Source: a virus | DNA length: 64,000 nucleotides | Direction: 5' to 3' (one strand) | Virus record (IMG/VR): IMGVR_UViG_3300031456_000001 | Coordinates: 1 to 64,000 of that record | Part shown: one piece after another, positions 30,519 to 37,595 of the stretch | How positions within the stretch are numbered: position 1 is the first letter of the stretch | Layout of the letters: each line of letters opens with the position of its first letter | Made by a program: the position numbers and the translations under genes | Notes under the pieces: model-generated | Databases searched by the model: none | What the model was told of the DNA's origin: nothing | Seen by the model: only the letters and a program-made list of their open reading frames with translations

Positions 30519-30859
30519 CAGAGGACTTCCCCTCGTTCGATCCGGGCCGCCTCGGCGACGAGGTCGGCGGCCTGCTCGCGCAGCCGGTCAGCCCGCGCCT
30601 TGCGAGAGTTGCGATCATCGACATAGGCGTATACCTCGTCGAGTGTCCGCGCTGGACCGGGACCGTCCTTGCGGGCGACGCCGTCGCCGCCGCGCAGGAA
30701 GTCGTCGGACTCGACGACGGTGACGCCGCACAATTCGCGGATGTGCTCGTCAGCCAGGTAGTGGTCGCCGATGACGTCCAGCTTGCCATCGACGTACAGC
30801 GCTGACCATTCGCCGGAGCCGATATGCAGCTCCAGCTTGGGCCGGTCGTCGGTAGGCAT
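30518..30859 (-). CDS. unknown protein (113 aa)
   Basis: ATG start. An alpha/beta N-terminus (ELHIGSGEWSALYVDGKLDV) and a helical basic C-terminus. Tightly packed between its neighbours. Not recognised. Confidence 0.7.
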   Translation of the reverse strand: MPTDDRPKLELHIGSGEWSALYVDGKLDVIGDHYLADEHIRELCGVTVVESDDFLRGGDGVARKDGPGPARTLDEVYAYVDDRNSRKARADRLREQAADLVAEAARIERGEVL

Positions 30860-30860
30860 G

Positions 30861-31223
30861 TCAGCTTGCCGCGGGGGCGGGGCGGGGATCGGCCTGGGCG
30901 CCGGTGGCGGCCGGCATCCACTTCGACTCGACGCCGCCGCAGAAGGGCACGTCCCATTCCGGCACCCGGATCAGGTTGTTGCCCGCGTCGCGGCTCGTCG
31001 TCAGGAACGCGACCTTGCCGATGCAGAGCCGCACCATGTTCGGGTGGCCATCGACGTTGTTGTATGCCTCGATCTTGTCGGGCTTGACCGCGGGCACGCC
31101 CTTCAGGTCGCCGGAGGTGGCGTTGCCCTCGTTGAGGCTGCCGCAGCCGCCGAGCAGGGCGAGGGCGGTCAGGCCGGTGACGGTCGCCGCGGCGGCCTTC
31201 TTGACGGGGGTCATGGTGCGCAT
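30861..31223 (-). CDS. lipoprotein (120 aa)
   Basis: MRTMTPVKKAAAATVTGLTA then LALLGGC: a signal peptide with a good lipobox (LGGC). The mature domain has paired Cys (RLCIGK, PFCGG). It would be exported and lipidated at the host membrane. Phage lipoproteins often block superinfection, but function here is unknown. ATG after GAGAGGAA. Confidence 0.8.
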   Translation of the reverse strand: MRTMTPVKKAAAATVTGLTALALLGGCGSLNEGNATSGDLKGVPAVKPDKIEAYNNVDGHPNMVRLCIGKVAFLTTSRDAGNNLIRVPEWDVPFCGGVESKWMPAATGAQADPRPAPAAS

Positions 31224-31249
31224 GGGGGTTCCTCTCGTGGACGGAAAGT

Positions 31250-31289
31250 GCACCCCGGCAGTCTGCCGGGGTGCCACACGGTGTGTCAA
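31250..31289 (-). promoter_or_regulatory. promoter overlapped by a hairpin
   Basis: TTGACA (31289-31284), 18-nt spacer, CAGACT (31265-31260). An 11-bp stem (GCACCCCGGCA/TGCCGGGGTGC, 31250-31274) with 3-nt loop covers the -10 and start point. Confidence 0.65.
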
Positions 31290-31585
31290 TTCTCTTCGGC
31301 GCATTCGGTGTGTACCCACGTGCCGGTGTGGTTGCCGGTGGTCTTGAACCGCTGCGGCCGGATCGTGTCGCCCGGCTCGTAGCGTTCCTGGCATTCGGGG
31401 CAGCGTCCGCCGTACCGGGCGATGATCGGCGCCCCGTAGCTGGGCTGGTCGCCGTTGCGTCGGGCGTACGGCTCGACCTCGGCGGTGAGGCCACGCGCCG
31501 TGGCGCCGGCAGCCCCGGCGTGCAGGCGGCAGCCGCACTGTTCGATGAGCAGCTCGGTCAGCTCGCAGCGGTCCTGCGCGGTCAC
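31286..31585 (-). CDS. zinc-finger protein (99 aa)
   Basis: GTG overlapping the upstream stop. ARYGGRCPECQERYEPGDTI and TWVHTECAEEN match a CxxC..HxxC finger of the PARP-type-like kind found in many actinophage proteins. Two more Cys in QCGCRLH. Probably nucleic-acid binding. Confidence 0.7.
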   Translation of the reverse strand: MTAQDRCELTELLIEQCGCRLHAGAAGATARGLTAEVEPYARRNGDQPSYGAPIIARYGGRCPECQERYEPGDTIRPQRFKTTGNHTGTWVHTECAEEN

Positions 31586-31815
31586 GGCGCACCGGTTGCG
31601 GCGAAGGCCGCAAGGGCTGTCTCGTACGCCTCGATCTCGCCGCGCGCGTGGTCGCCCAGGGCGACGGTGGCGGCGAGGTTGTGCCAGCCGGACCCGTCGC
31701 CCTGCTCGGCCTGCCGGGCGAACCGGGCGACCTCCTCGACGGCGATGCGGTATCGGTGTCGGGCCGATTTGAGGCGGCTTTCGATGTGCCTGCGCGCCCA
31801 CTCTTCGCTCTTCAT
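31582..31815 (-). CDS. small helical protein (77 aa)
   Basis: ATG with GGAG 6 nt upstream. All-helical, charged (RHIESRLKSARHRYRIAVEE). Not recognised. Confidence 0.7.
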   Translation of the reverse strand: MKSEEWARRHIESRLKSARHRYRIAVEEVARFARQAEQGDGSGWHNLAATVALGDHARGEIEAYETALAAFAATGAP

Positions 31816-31838
31816 GTGATGCTCCAGGTGATCGAAGG

Positions 31839-31864
31839 GGGCCGGGCGGTGGTCCGCCCGGCCC
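31839..31864 (-). terminator. hairpin terminator candidate
   Basis: 11-bp perfect stem (GGGCCGGGCGG/CCGCCCGGCCC), 4-nt loop, just after the stop of the 31874-32482 gene; CCTTCG follows on the minus strand. Confidence 0.6.
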
Positions 31865-31873
31865 GGGGGCGAC

Positions 31874-32482
31874 CTACCAGGGCAGGCCGCGGTGCTTGGC
31901 GCAGGTCTCGCCGTAGCCGGCGGCCCGTGAGCGGGCGTTGGTCAGCGGGTGCGGGCCGAACGCGCAGATCCCCAACGTCCGGCCGAACAGCCCGGCGGCG
32001 GCGGCCACGTCCTCCAGGATGTGACTGGCGGCGAAGACCTGGTGCCGGGCGTGCAGCTTCTGCTGGCTGAGGCCGGTGCCGTTGGAGATGAGCTGGTACA
32101 GCCGGCGCGTGCCGTTGCGGAACTCGACGACCTCGAAGAAGGTGATGTCGTTCCCGGCGGCGGTCGGCGTGGTGCGCGGCAGGGCGTACCGGCCGGCGGG
32201 CAGCTTCGCGGCCATCCGGTTCGCCTCGGCGTACAGCTCGCCCAGGTTCGGCGTGGCGTACGTGATCGGCGTCTGCGGCTTCGGCTGCGCGTGCTGCGCC
32301 ACGAACGTCTGCGCCCGCTCCCGGGCCGCCTGGCGCTGCGGGGTGCGGGCCGGGGTGCCGGTGCTGCCGCCGGTGATCTGGCGTAGCACCTGGCCCTGCT
32401 CGCGGGCGACCTCGGCCAGGGGGCGCAGGCCGTTGCGCTCACGCCAGGTGCTCAGCGATCCGAGGGTGGCGGACTGGGTCAT
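31874..32482 (-). CDS. unknown protein (202 aa)
   Basis: ATG after CCACCACGGAGG. A Gln/Thr/Pro-rich segment (about residues 35-75), then a compact domain with NDITFFEVVEFRNGTRRLYQ and a terminal YGETCAKH. Not recognised. It has its own promoter and leader hairpin. Confidence 0.75.
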   Translation of the reverse strand: MTQSATLGSLSTWRERNGLRPLAEVAREQGQVLRQITGGSTGTPARTPQRQAARERAQTFVAQHAQPKPQTPITYATPNLGELYAEANRMAAKLPAGRYALPRTTPTAAGNDITFFEVVEFRNGTRRLYQLISNGTGLSQQKLHARHQVFAASHILEDVAAAAGLFGRTLGICAFGPHPLTNARSRAAGYGETCAKHRGLPW

Positions 32483-32504
32483 GGCGGCTACCTCCGTGGT
32501 GGAA

Positions 32505-32530
32505 GGGGGCGGGCGTTTTCACCCGCCCCC
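32505..32530. terminator. leader hairpin
   Basis: 9-bp GC stem (GGGGGCGGG/CCCGCCCCC) with an 8-nt loop, located between the promoter at 32533-32562 and the ribosome binding site of the 31874-32482 gene, so it acts as terminator or attenuator. Confidence 0.65.
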
Positions 32531-32532
32531 CG

Positions 32533-32562
32533 AAGGTAGCAAACTGTCACACGGCGTGTCAA
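32533..32562 (-). promoter_or_regulatory. promoter with TGACAC palindrome
   Basis: TTGACA (32562-32557), 18-nt spacer, TACCTT (32538-32533); palindrome tgtcacacggcgtgtcaa. A second TTGACA lies 15 bp upstream. Confidence 0.75.
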
Positions 32563-32578
32563 TCGAAAGTGTCAACCG

Positions 32579-32689
32579 TCAGCGGTTGGCGAAGATCTTC
32601 GCGTCGTGGGCGAGCAGGAAGATGACCAGCACCAGCAGGAAGACGATGAACACCTTCCATCCGCGGGCCGGGCCGTTGTCACCGCTCAT
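32579..32689 (-). CDS. 36-aa single-TM peptide
   Basis: MSGDNGPARGWKVFIVFLLV then LVIFLLAHDAKIFANR. One membrane helix with a basic end. The ATG overlaps the upstream stop as ATGA, which supports translation. Not recognised. Confidence 0.6.
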   Translation of the reverse strand: MSGDNGPARGWKVFIVFLLVLVIFLLAHDAKIFANR

Positions 32690-33477
32690 CGGGCCGGGGC
32701 GTTGGTTGCGCCGACGACCCGGTCGCCTTCCCGGATGCACAGGCACCGGTCGGAGGCCCCCGGGTGGGCGAGGCGCATCGGGCAGGTGGACCAGTGCGCG
32801 GCGCGGGCCTGCAGCGTGGTCAGCTTCTTGCCGCCGGTCGGTAGGCCCTTGCGCAGCGCCCGCATCAGCGGCTGCTCGCGCAGCCATTCGAGCGGTTCGC
32901 GCAGAAGGCCGTCCATCTCCCGCTCGAAGGCGTCGGTCGCCATGTCGCCGGACGGGCCGAACGGGCTCGCCCCGATGGCGGCCATGTGCCAGTATTCGCG
33001 GTCGGCGAGCTGCGCGGCGCGCCGCTCGATGTACCGGAGGGTGTTGAACCGCCACGGCTTGTCCATCTCGGCGACCCGGACGGCGGGGCGCCGGTGCGGA
33101 TACCACCAGGTGTCCTGGCCGAGCAGCCACGTGTACGACGGCAGCAGCGGGCCGAGGACCGGCGGCGGGTCGACCTCGGCGACGGTGCGGATGGGCCCGC
33201 CCGCGGCGACCTCGTCGAGCAGCGCATTGAGCGCCTTGCGGTCGGTCCGGTGCTCGTGCCGGCCGGACCAGCAGCACAGCGCGTCCAACCCGGTCTGGCC
33301 GGCGCCGAGCACCTGGCAGGTCTTCTGGTCGGTGCCGCAGTCGACGCACTTCGCGGTGTCCTCGATGTGCTGGCGGCGGGCCGCGATGGTCGCGGCGGCC
33401 CGACCGCGCTGTTCCTCGATGACCTCGTTGAACTCGTCGTTGAAGTCGCGCTCGCGCTGGGTCTCGGCGTCCATCAC
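32686..33477 (-). CDS. unknown protein with Cys motifs (263 aa)
   Basis: GTG overlapping the upstream stop, followed directly by ATG. CVDCGTDQKTC and CCWSGRHEH near the N-terminus and CLCIREG near the C-terminus suggest zinc binding; helical and Trp-rich in between. Not recognised. Confidence 0.72.
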   Translation of the reverse strand: MMDAETQRERDFNDEFNEVIEEQRGRAAATIAARRQHIEDTAKCVDCGTDQKTCQVLGAGQTGLDALCCWSGRHEHRTDRKALNALLDEVAAGGPIRTVAEVDPPPVLGPLLPSYTWLLGQDTWWYPHRRPAVRVAEMDKPWRFNTLRYIERRAAQLADREYWHMAAIGASPFGPSGDMATDAFEREMDGLLREPLEWLREQPLMRALRKGLPTGGKKLTTLQARAAHWSTCPMRLAHPGASDRCLCIREGDRVVGATNAPAR

Positions 33478-33968
33478 AGGCCCTTCGCCTTCAGCTCGCG
33501 GTCCCGCAGGATGGCGCGCATGATGTCGTTCGCCGTCCAGGTGTCGCCGTAGCTGGCGTTGCCGGAGTCCTCCCCCGGACGCGGGTTGCCATGGAACCGG
33601 TAGTCGTGCTCCGGCAGCGGCCGCCGGGCGATCTCTTCGGCACCTTCCCGGCCGTACAGGGCCAACGCCTGCGCGGCCACGTCGATGATCTCGACCCGCG
33701 CGAGGGCGGGCGCCTCCAGCTCATGCCGGTCGGCGTCGAGGATGGCATGGGCGAGCGAACGCGCGTCGTCGGCGTTCATCACCATCTCAGCCCAGAACGT
33801 GCCCGCGTCGGGCGCGACGATGAGCTGCCAGCGGCCGTCGCCGAGGTTTTTCAACGCAGCCTGCCCGCGCAGGTGATCGACCTCCCGGGCTGCCCGGTCC
33901 TCGGCGGTGGCGAGATCCCCCGCCCCGGACGTCTTGCGCATCTCGGTCTTCCAGGTGAAGTCGGACAT
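33474..33968 (-). CDS. unknown protein (164 aa)
   Basis: ATG after CCACGAGGAG. A beta strand (GRWQLIVAPDAGTFWAEMVM) plus helices with a charged C-terminus. Not recognised. First gene of the run that ends with the 36-aa peptide. Confidence 0.72.
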   Translation of the reverse strand: MSDFTWKTEMRKTSGAGDLATAEDRAAREVDHLRGQAALKNLGDGRWQLIVAPDAGTFWAEMVMNADDARSLAHAILDADRHELEAPALARVEIIDVAAQALALYGREGAEEIARRPLPEHDYRFHGNPRPGEDSGNASYGDTWTANDIMRAILRDRELKAKGL

Positions 33969-34003
33969 GATGGAACTCCTCGTGGTGGGGAGGGTGGGTG
34001 GGG

Positions 34004-34654
34004 TCAGACGGGCACGTCGGCGGCCAGCAGGGCCTCCAGCTCGGTCAGGCTGTACCCGCCGGTCATCGTCGCCTCGGCCTTCCTGACCATGAGACGGAAC
34101 TCGTCGGAGACCTCGGCGACCGCCTCGGCGCAGTGCGCGCAGCGCGCCGTCGCGTCCTCGTGCAGGTAGTGCATCCACGTGTCGGCCCGCACGGTTCGCT
34201 CCCGGAAGCCGGCCAGGGCAACTTCCATGACCCGGTCGAAGCGGGCGAAGAAGTCGACGTCGGCACGCCGGGCGGCCTCGTCGTGGGCGGCGACCTCGGC
34301 GGCGGCCACCTCGGCCCGGGCGCGGGGGCCGCGCATCGTCGTGGGGGCGACCGCGTCGGCGACGCTGACCACGGAGCCGGCGCCCGGTGCGACGTGCTCG
34401 ACGATCGCCTCCACGTCGGCGGCGTTCAGCGTCGGGTCGATGACCAGCTCGGCGGTGCGGTCGTCGAACACCGGCCACGGGGTCGTGGAGTGCTGCACGG
34501 CGGGCTGCCGGGCGATGCTGACGCCAACGACGATCCCGCCGACGGCGAACGTCGCCAGAAACGCCTGCCAGGCGACGGGCAGGGCCGCGGTGTAGTCGAC
34601 CATCACGGCCAGCCAGGACAGGATCACGGCGGGCGTCTGCTGGATGAGCTGCAT
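34004..34654 (-). CDS. membrane-anchored protein (216 aa)
   Basis: ATG 5 nt after AGGAG. Membrane segment(s) in residues 8-48 (AFLATFAVGGIVVGVSIARQ), then helical soluble region with CAHC near residue 170. Not recognised. Confidence 0.7.
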   Translation of the reverse strand: MQLIQQTPAVILSWLAVMVDYTAALPVAWQAFLATFAVGGIVVGVSIARQPAVQHSTTPWPVFDDRTAELVIDPTLNAADVEAIVEHVAPGAGSVVSVADAVAPTTMRGPRARAEVAAAEVAAHDEAARRADVDFFARFDRVMEVALAGFRERTVRADTWMHYLHEDATARCAHCAEAVAEVSDEFRLMVRKAEATMTGGYSLTELEALLAADVPV

Positions 34655-34704
34655 CGGTTCTCCTCGCGTCGGTGCTGGCGGTGTCGGTTCTCCGTCGGGT
34701 CCGG

Positions 34705-34734
34705 TGTTCAGGTACGTGTCTCGCAGTGTGTCAC
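34705..34734 (-). promoter_or_regulatory. promoter with TGACAC palindrome
   Basis: GTGACA (34734-34729), 18-nt spacer, TGAACA (34710-34705); half-conserved palindrome tgtctcgcagtgtgtca (34717-34733). The stop of the next gene upstream lies in the -35. Confidence 0.55.
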
Positions 34735-35039
34735 GTGGGGCTACGGGCGGCTGCCTGCCGGAGTTGCCGGCGGCGGGTCTGGTGGCTGCGGTGCGGGTCG
34801 AGAAGGTGCACGAAGCCCTCCCCGGGCGGCGGTCCGGCGAGGGCGTGCCGCACGGCGTCGGGGTGGCCGCGGGCGCGCGCCCGGCAGACGAACCGGTCGA
34901 GGGCGTCGCGGCTGATGCCGAGCTGGGCGGCGATCTCGGCGACGGGAATGCCCTGCTCGGCGCCCCGCCGCCAGATGATGAGCCGATCGGCGGTGTCGGG
35001 GTCGGGGGTGTAGTCGCTGCCCCGGCGGCCGCGGGTCAC
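34731..35039 (-). CDS. HTH DNA-binding protein (102 aa)
   Basis: GTG overlapping the upstream stop. QGIPVAEIAAQLGISRDALD (about residues 29-48) is a helix-turn-helix; the C-terminus is very basic (HQTRRRQLRQ). A small regulator. Confidence 0.72.
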   Translation of the reverse strand: MTRGRRGSDYTPDPDTADRLIIWRRGAEQGIPVAEIAAQLGISRDALDRFVCRARARGHPDAVRHALAGPPPGEGFVHLLDPHRSHQTRRRQLRQAAARSPT

Positions 35040-35422
35040 GGCGCGTCGACCTCCTCACCGCCGTCACCGGGGCTGACCACGGTGGTGCGGGCCTGCGGGT
35101 CGCGGACCGCCTCGTACCGGGCGATCGCGGCGAGCATCTCCCTGCCGTGCCCGGGATGGATGATGGCCCGCTTCACCTCGTCGAGGAACCCGGCCAACGT
35201 CTGAGCCATCGCCCCTCCCCCCGAATCCGGGTAGTTCGGGAAGACCGCGCTGACGGCGTCGGCCAGGTCGGCCGCCCCGAAGAGCGTGCCGATCGTCTCG
35301 AACATCCGGCGCACCGCGTCCGGGTCGGGCGTGCTCGTCGACCGGCCGGTGTTGCCACTCCAACGCAGCGTGCCGCCCTGCATCTCGTCGAGCGCCGCCT
35401 GAACGTGCCTGCCGTGTTCCAT
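35036..35422 (-). CDS. unknown protein (128 aa)
   Basis: ATG 5 nt after GGAGG. Helical with a Gly/Ser-rich bend. First gene of a two-gene operon with the HTH protein, divergent from the plus-strand HTH gene at 35571. Confidence 0.7.
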   Translation of the reverse strand: MEHGRHVQAALDEMQGGTLRWSGNTGRSTSTPDPDAVRRMFETIGTLFGAADLADAVSAVFPNYPDSGGGAMAQTLAGFLDEVKRAIIHPGHGREMLAAIARYEAVRDPQARTTVVSPGDGGEEVDAP

Positions 35423-35461
35423 GCCAGCCTCCGGGGGTCTGGGGGAAGTTGTGTCACACCC

Positions 35462-35491
35462 AGTTCCTCATACTGTCACGCGACTTGTCAA
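35462..35491 (-). promoter_or_regulatory. leftward promoter of the divergent pair
   Basis: TTGACA (35491-35486), 18-nt spacer, GGAACT (35467-35462); palindrome tgtcacgcgacttgtcaa. Confidence 0.55.
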
Positions 35492-35534
35492 GTATGATGG
35501 GTGCCGGACGCTATGCGGACAAGATCATCCGCGG

Positions 35535-35564
35535 TTGACACGCGGTGTGCCATATTGAGAGGAT
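35535..35564 (+). promoter_or_regulatory. rightward promoter of the divergent pair
   Basis: TTGACA (35535-35540), 18-nt spacer, GAGGAT (35559-35564); palindrome ttgacacgcggtgtgcca. It drives the long plus-strand block. The -10 is poor. Confidence 0.55.
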
Positions 35565-35570
35565 CTGCAG

Positions 35571-36092
35571 ATGAGCACCACACACGACCCACCCGCGCAT
35601 CCCGGGGCGGCCACCATCCCGGCCGCCCTGCTCGCCGTGTTCGACGAGCAGGGCTTCGAGAAGTACCAGCTGCTGCGCGACCGGCTCGACGAGGAGCCGA
35701 TGGAGCGCATCCACCGGATGGTCACCGGCACGTACCGGATCAAGCGCCGCCGCAACGGCGACCCCGTACCCGATCAGACCGATCCCACCGGCAACACCCC
35801 GACCCCCGACTACATGTCGTTCCGCAAGATCGCCGTCGAGCTGCAGGAGACGGCCGGTGTCGCCATCTCCTACGAGACGGTGCGCCGCTGGTGGTACCAG
35901 GTGTGGCCGGAGGACCGGGGCCGCGGCTTCGAGGACGGCACCCCGGAGGCTGCGGAACGCATTCAGGCCCGGCTCGCCCGGCTGCACACCGCGCAGGCCG
36001 AGGCGTCGGCCCGGCACACCAACGAGGCGGTGCCCCCGGCGGCGTTCCTCGCCCCCGACGACGCGCCGGCCGCCGCACACCCGCTCGACTGA
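35571..36092 (+). CDS. HTH regulator candidate (173 aa)
   Basis: ATG 6 nt after GAGAGGAT. SFRKIAVELQETAGVAISYE and TVRRWWYQVW form a helix-turn-helix with a Trp-rich recognition helix, at about residues 83-112. It is the first gene of the rightward block, between divergent palindromic promoters, so it may control both. Confidence 0.7.
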   Translation: MSTTHDPPAHPGAATIPAALLAVFDEQGFEKYQLLRDRLDEEPMERIHRMVTGTYRIKRRRNGDPVPDQTDPTGNTPTPDYMSFRKIAVELQETAGVAISYETVRRWWYQVWPEDRGRGFEDGTPEAAERIQARLARLHTAQAEASARHTNEAVPPAAFLAPDDAPAAAHPLD

Positions 36093-36117
36093 GCACCCCC
36101 ACCACGAGGAGCAGGCC

Positions 36118-36312
36118 ATGGGCACCAACGACATGCACAAGGGCGCGGACGTCGGGAAGGGCATCGCGGTTGCCGGCATCTGGGTCGGCTGGGCCACGAC
36201 CACCCTCGGCGTCGCGATCGCCTGGGGTCCGACGGCGTCGGGCATGACGCTCGTCATCGCTATTTTCGGTGGGATGATGGCGTTCCTCGGCACGTTCGCG
36301 GTCTACAAGTGA
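36118..36312 (+). CDS. small membrane protein, two TM segments (64 aa)
   Basis: ATG after CCACCACGAGGAGC. GIAVAGIWVGWATTTLGVAI and MTLVIAIFGGMMAFLGTFAV are two membrane helices. Its stop overlaps the nuclease start (GTGA). Not recognised. Confidence 0.72.
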   Translation: MGTNDMHKGADVGKGIAVAGIWVGWATTTLGVAIAWGPTASGMTLVIAIFGGMMAFLGTFAVYK

Positions 36313-37538
36313 GCGACGGGCGGGAGCCGTACCAGCGGCGCACCAACGACGACGGCTCCAAGTTCTACGAGCACCCCACCCGCACCGAGGAGGTGCCCGG
36401 CCCGGACGGGACCAGCACGATCGTCCGGCCGGCGCGCTACGTGTCGGTGACCACGGCGCTCGGCGTCGTCGACAAGCCGGCGTTGGTGTTCTGGTCGGCG
36501 AACCTGGCTGCGCGCCGGGCCATGCAGAACCTGCCCCGGCTCATCGCCGACGTGTTCAAGGACGACTGCGGCCGGGCCGCCGCCCGCACGGAGCCGCTCG
36601 GCTGCGGCACCTGCTCGGCGTGCACCGAGCGGTGGGTGGCGCTGTTCCACCACGGGGAGAAGGAGCGCCGCGCCCGGGAAGGCTCGGCCACCCACGACAT
36701 CCTGGAGTGGTGGACGAAGACCGGCGAATGGGTGTACCGGCCGCGGGACTCGTGGGGGGAGTACGCGCCGACGCCGGAGGAGATCGCGCCGTACATGCGG
36801 TCCCTGCAGGCGTTCGTCGCCGATTTCGGGCTGACGCCGGAGTCGTGGCTGATCTGCGAGTGCACCGTCTTCCATCACGGTCTGAAGTACGGCGGCACTC
36901 TCGACGGCGTCGTCGTGATCTTTCCGCGGACGAAGGCGTCGGCCGAGTTCTGCGCCCGGATCGCGCACAGCCTCGACATCCCCTGGTCGAAGGTCGTCGC
37001 CGAGGGGATCCGGGTGGTCGTCGACTGCAAGAGCCGGGAGGGCGAGAAGGCCGCGATCTACGTCGAGGCGGTGCTGCAGCTCACCGGGTACCGGTTCGCG
37101 GAGACGATGATCCCGGCGAAGGGCAGCCTCATCGAGATGGCGATGCTGGCCACCGACGGCGCCGTGGTGCTGCAGGTCCGGCCCGACGGCTACACGTTCC
37201 GGCCGGTGCTCGCCGACGGCCGGGCGATGGCTGCGTTCCGGGCGGTGCTGGATCTGCACCGCTGGCACAGCGAGTGGGGTGACTACTCGACGCAGGTGCA
37301 GGCGTTCCCGAAGCCGCCGGACTGGACGTGGGAGCCGCCGACCGTACCCGGGGCAGAGCCGGCGAAGAAGGCGGCGGCGAAGCGCGCGCCGCGCGGTGCG
37401 GCGAAGAAGGCCGCGAAGGCCGCCGCCGACGGCGCGACGGCGGGCCGGCAGCCGTCGGCGACGATCGCGAGCATGGCCGGCAAGATGAGCCAGCCCGGCG
37501 CCCGCCACAGCATCGACGACGGTGCCATTCCGTTCTGA
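36309..37538 (+). CDS. PD-(D/E)XK nuclease, RecB/Cas4-like exonuclease
   Basis: 409 aa, GTG start. Active-site order: GSATHDILEW (His), GGTLDGVVV (Asp), VVVDCKSREG (D-x-K) and AVLQLTGYR (Gln/Tyr), as in the Cas4/RecB exonuclease family. A CGTCSAC cluster near residue 101 could bind metal. The tail after about residue 355 is Lys/Ala-rich and histone-like. Probably resects DNA ends for recombination together with SSB and the neighbouring genes. Confidence 0.82.
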   Translation: MSDGREPYQRRTNDDGSKFYEHPTRTEEVPGPDGTSTIVRPARYVSVTTALGVVDKPALVFWSANLAARRAMQNLPRLIADVFKDDCGRAAARTEPLGCGTCSACTERWVALFHHGEKERRAREGSATHDILEWWTKTGEWVYRPRDSWGEYAPTPEEIAPYMRSLQAFVADFGLTPESWLICECTVFHHGLKYGGTLDGVVVIFPRTKASAEFCARIAHSLDIPWSKVVAEGIRVVVDCKSREGEKAAIYVEAVLQLTGYRFAETMIPAKGSLIEMAMLATDGAVVLQVRPDGYTFRPVLADGRAMAAFRAVLDLHRWHSEWGDYSTQVQAFPKPPDWTWEPPTVPGAEPAKKAAAKRAPRGAAKKAAKAAADGATAGRQPSATIASMAGKMSQPGARHSIDDGAIPF

Positions 37539-37564
37539 CACGCCCCATGACATTCTGATACCCT
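37535..37564 (+). promoter_or_regulatory. promoter with TGACAC palindrome
   Basis: CTGACA (37535-37540), 18-nt spacer, TACCCT (37559-37564); palindrome tgacacgccccatgaca. The stop codon of the nuclease is inside the -35. Confidence 0.7.
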
Positions 37565-37595
37565 CCGGGCACCACCACGAGAGAGGATGGCGCGT

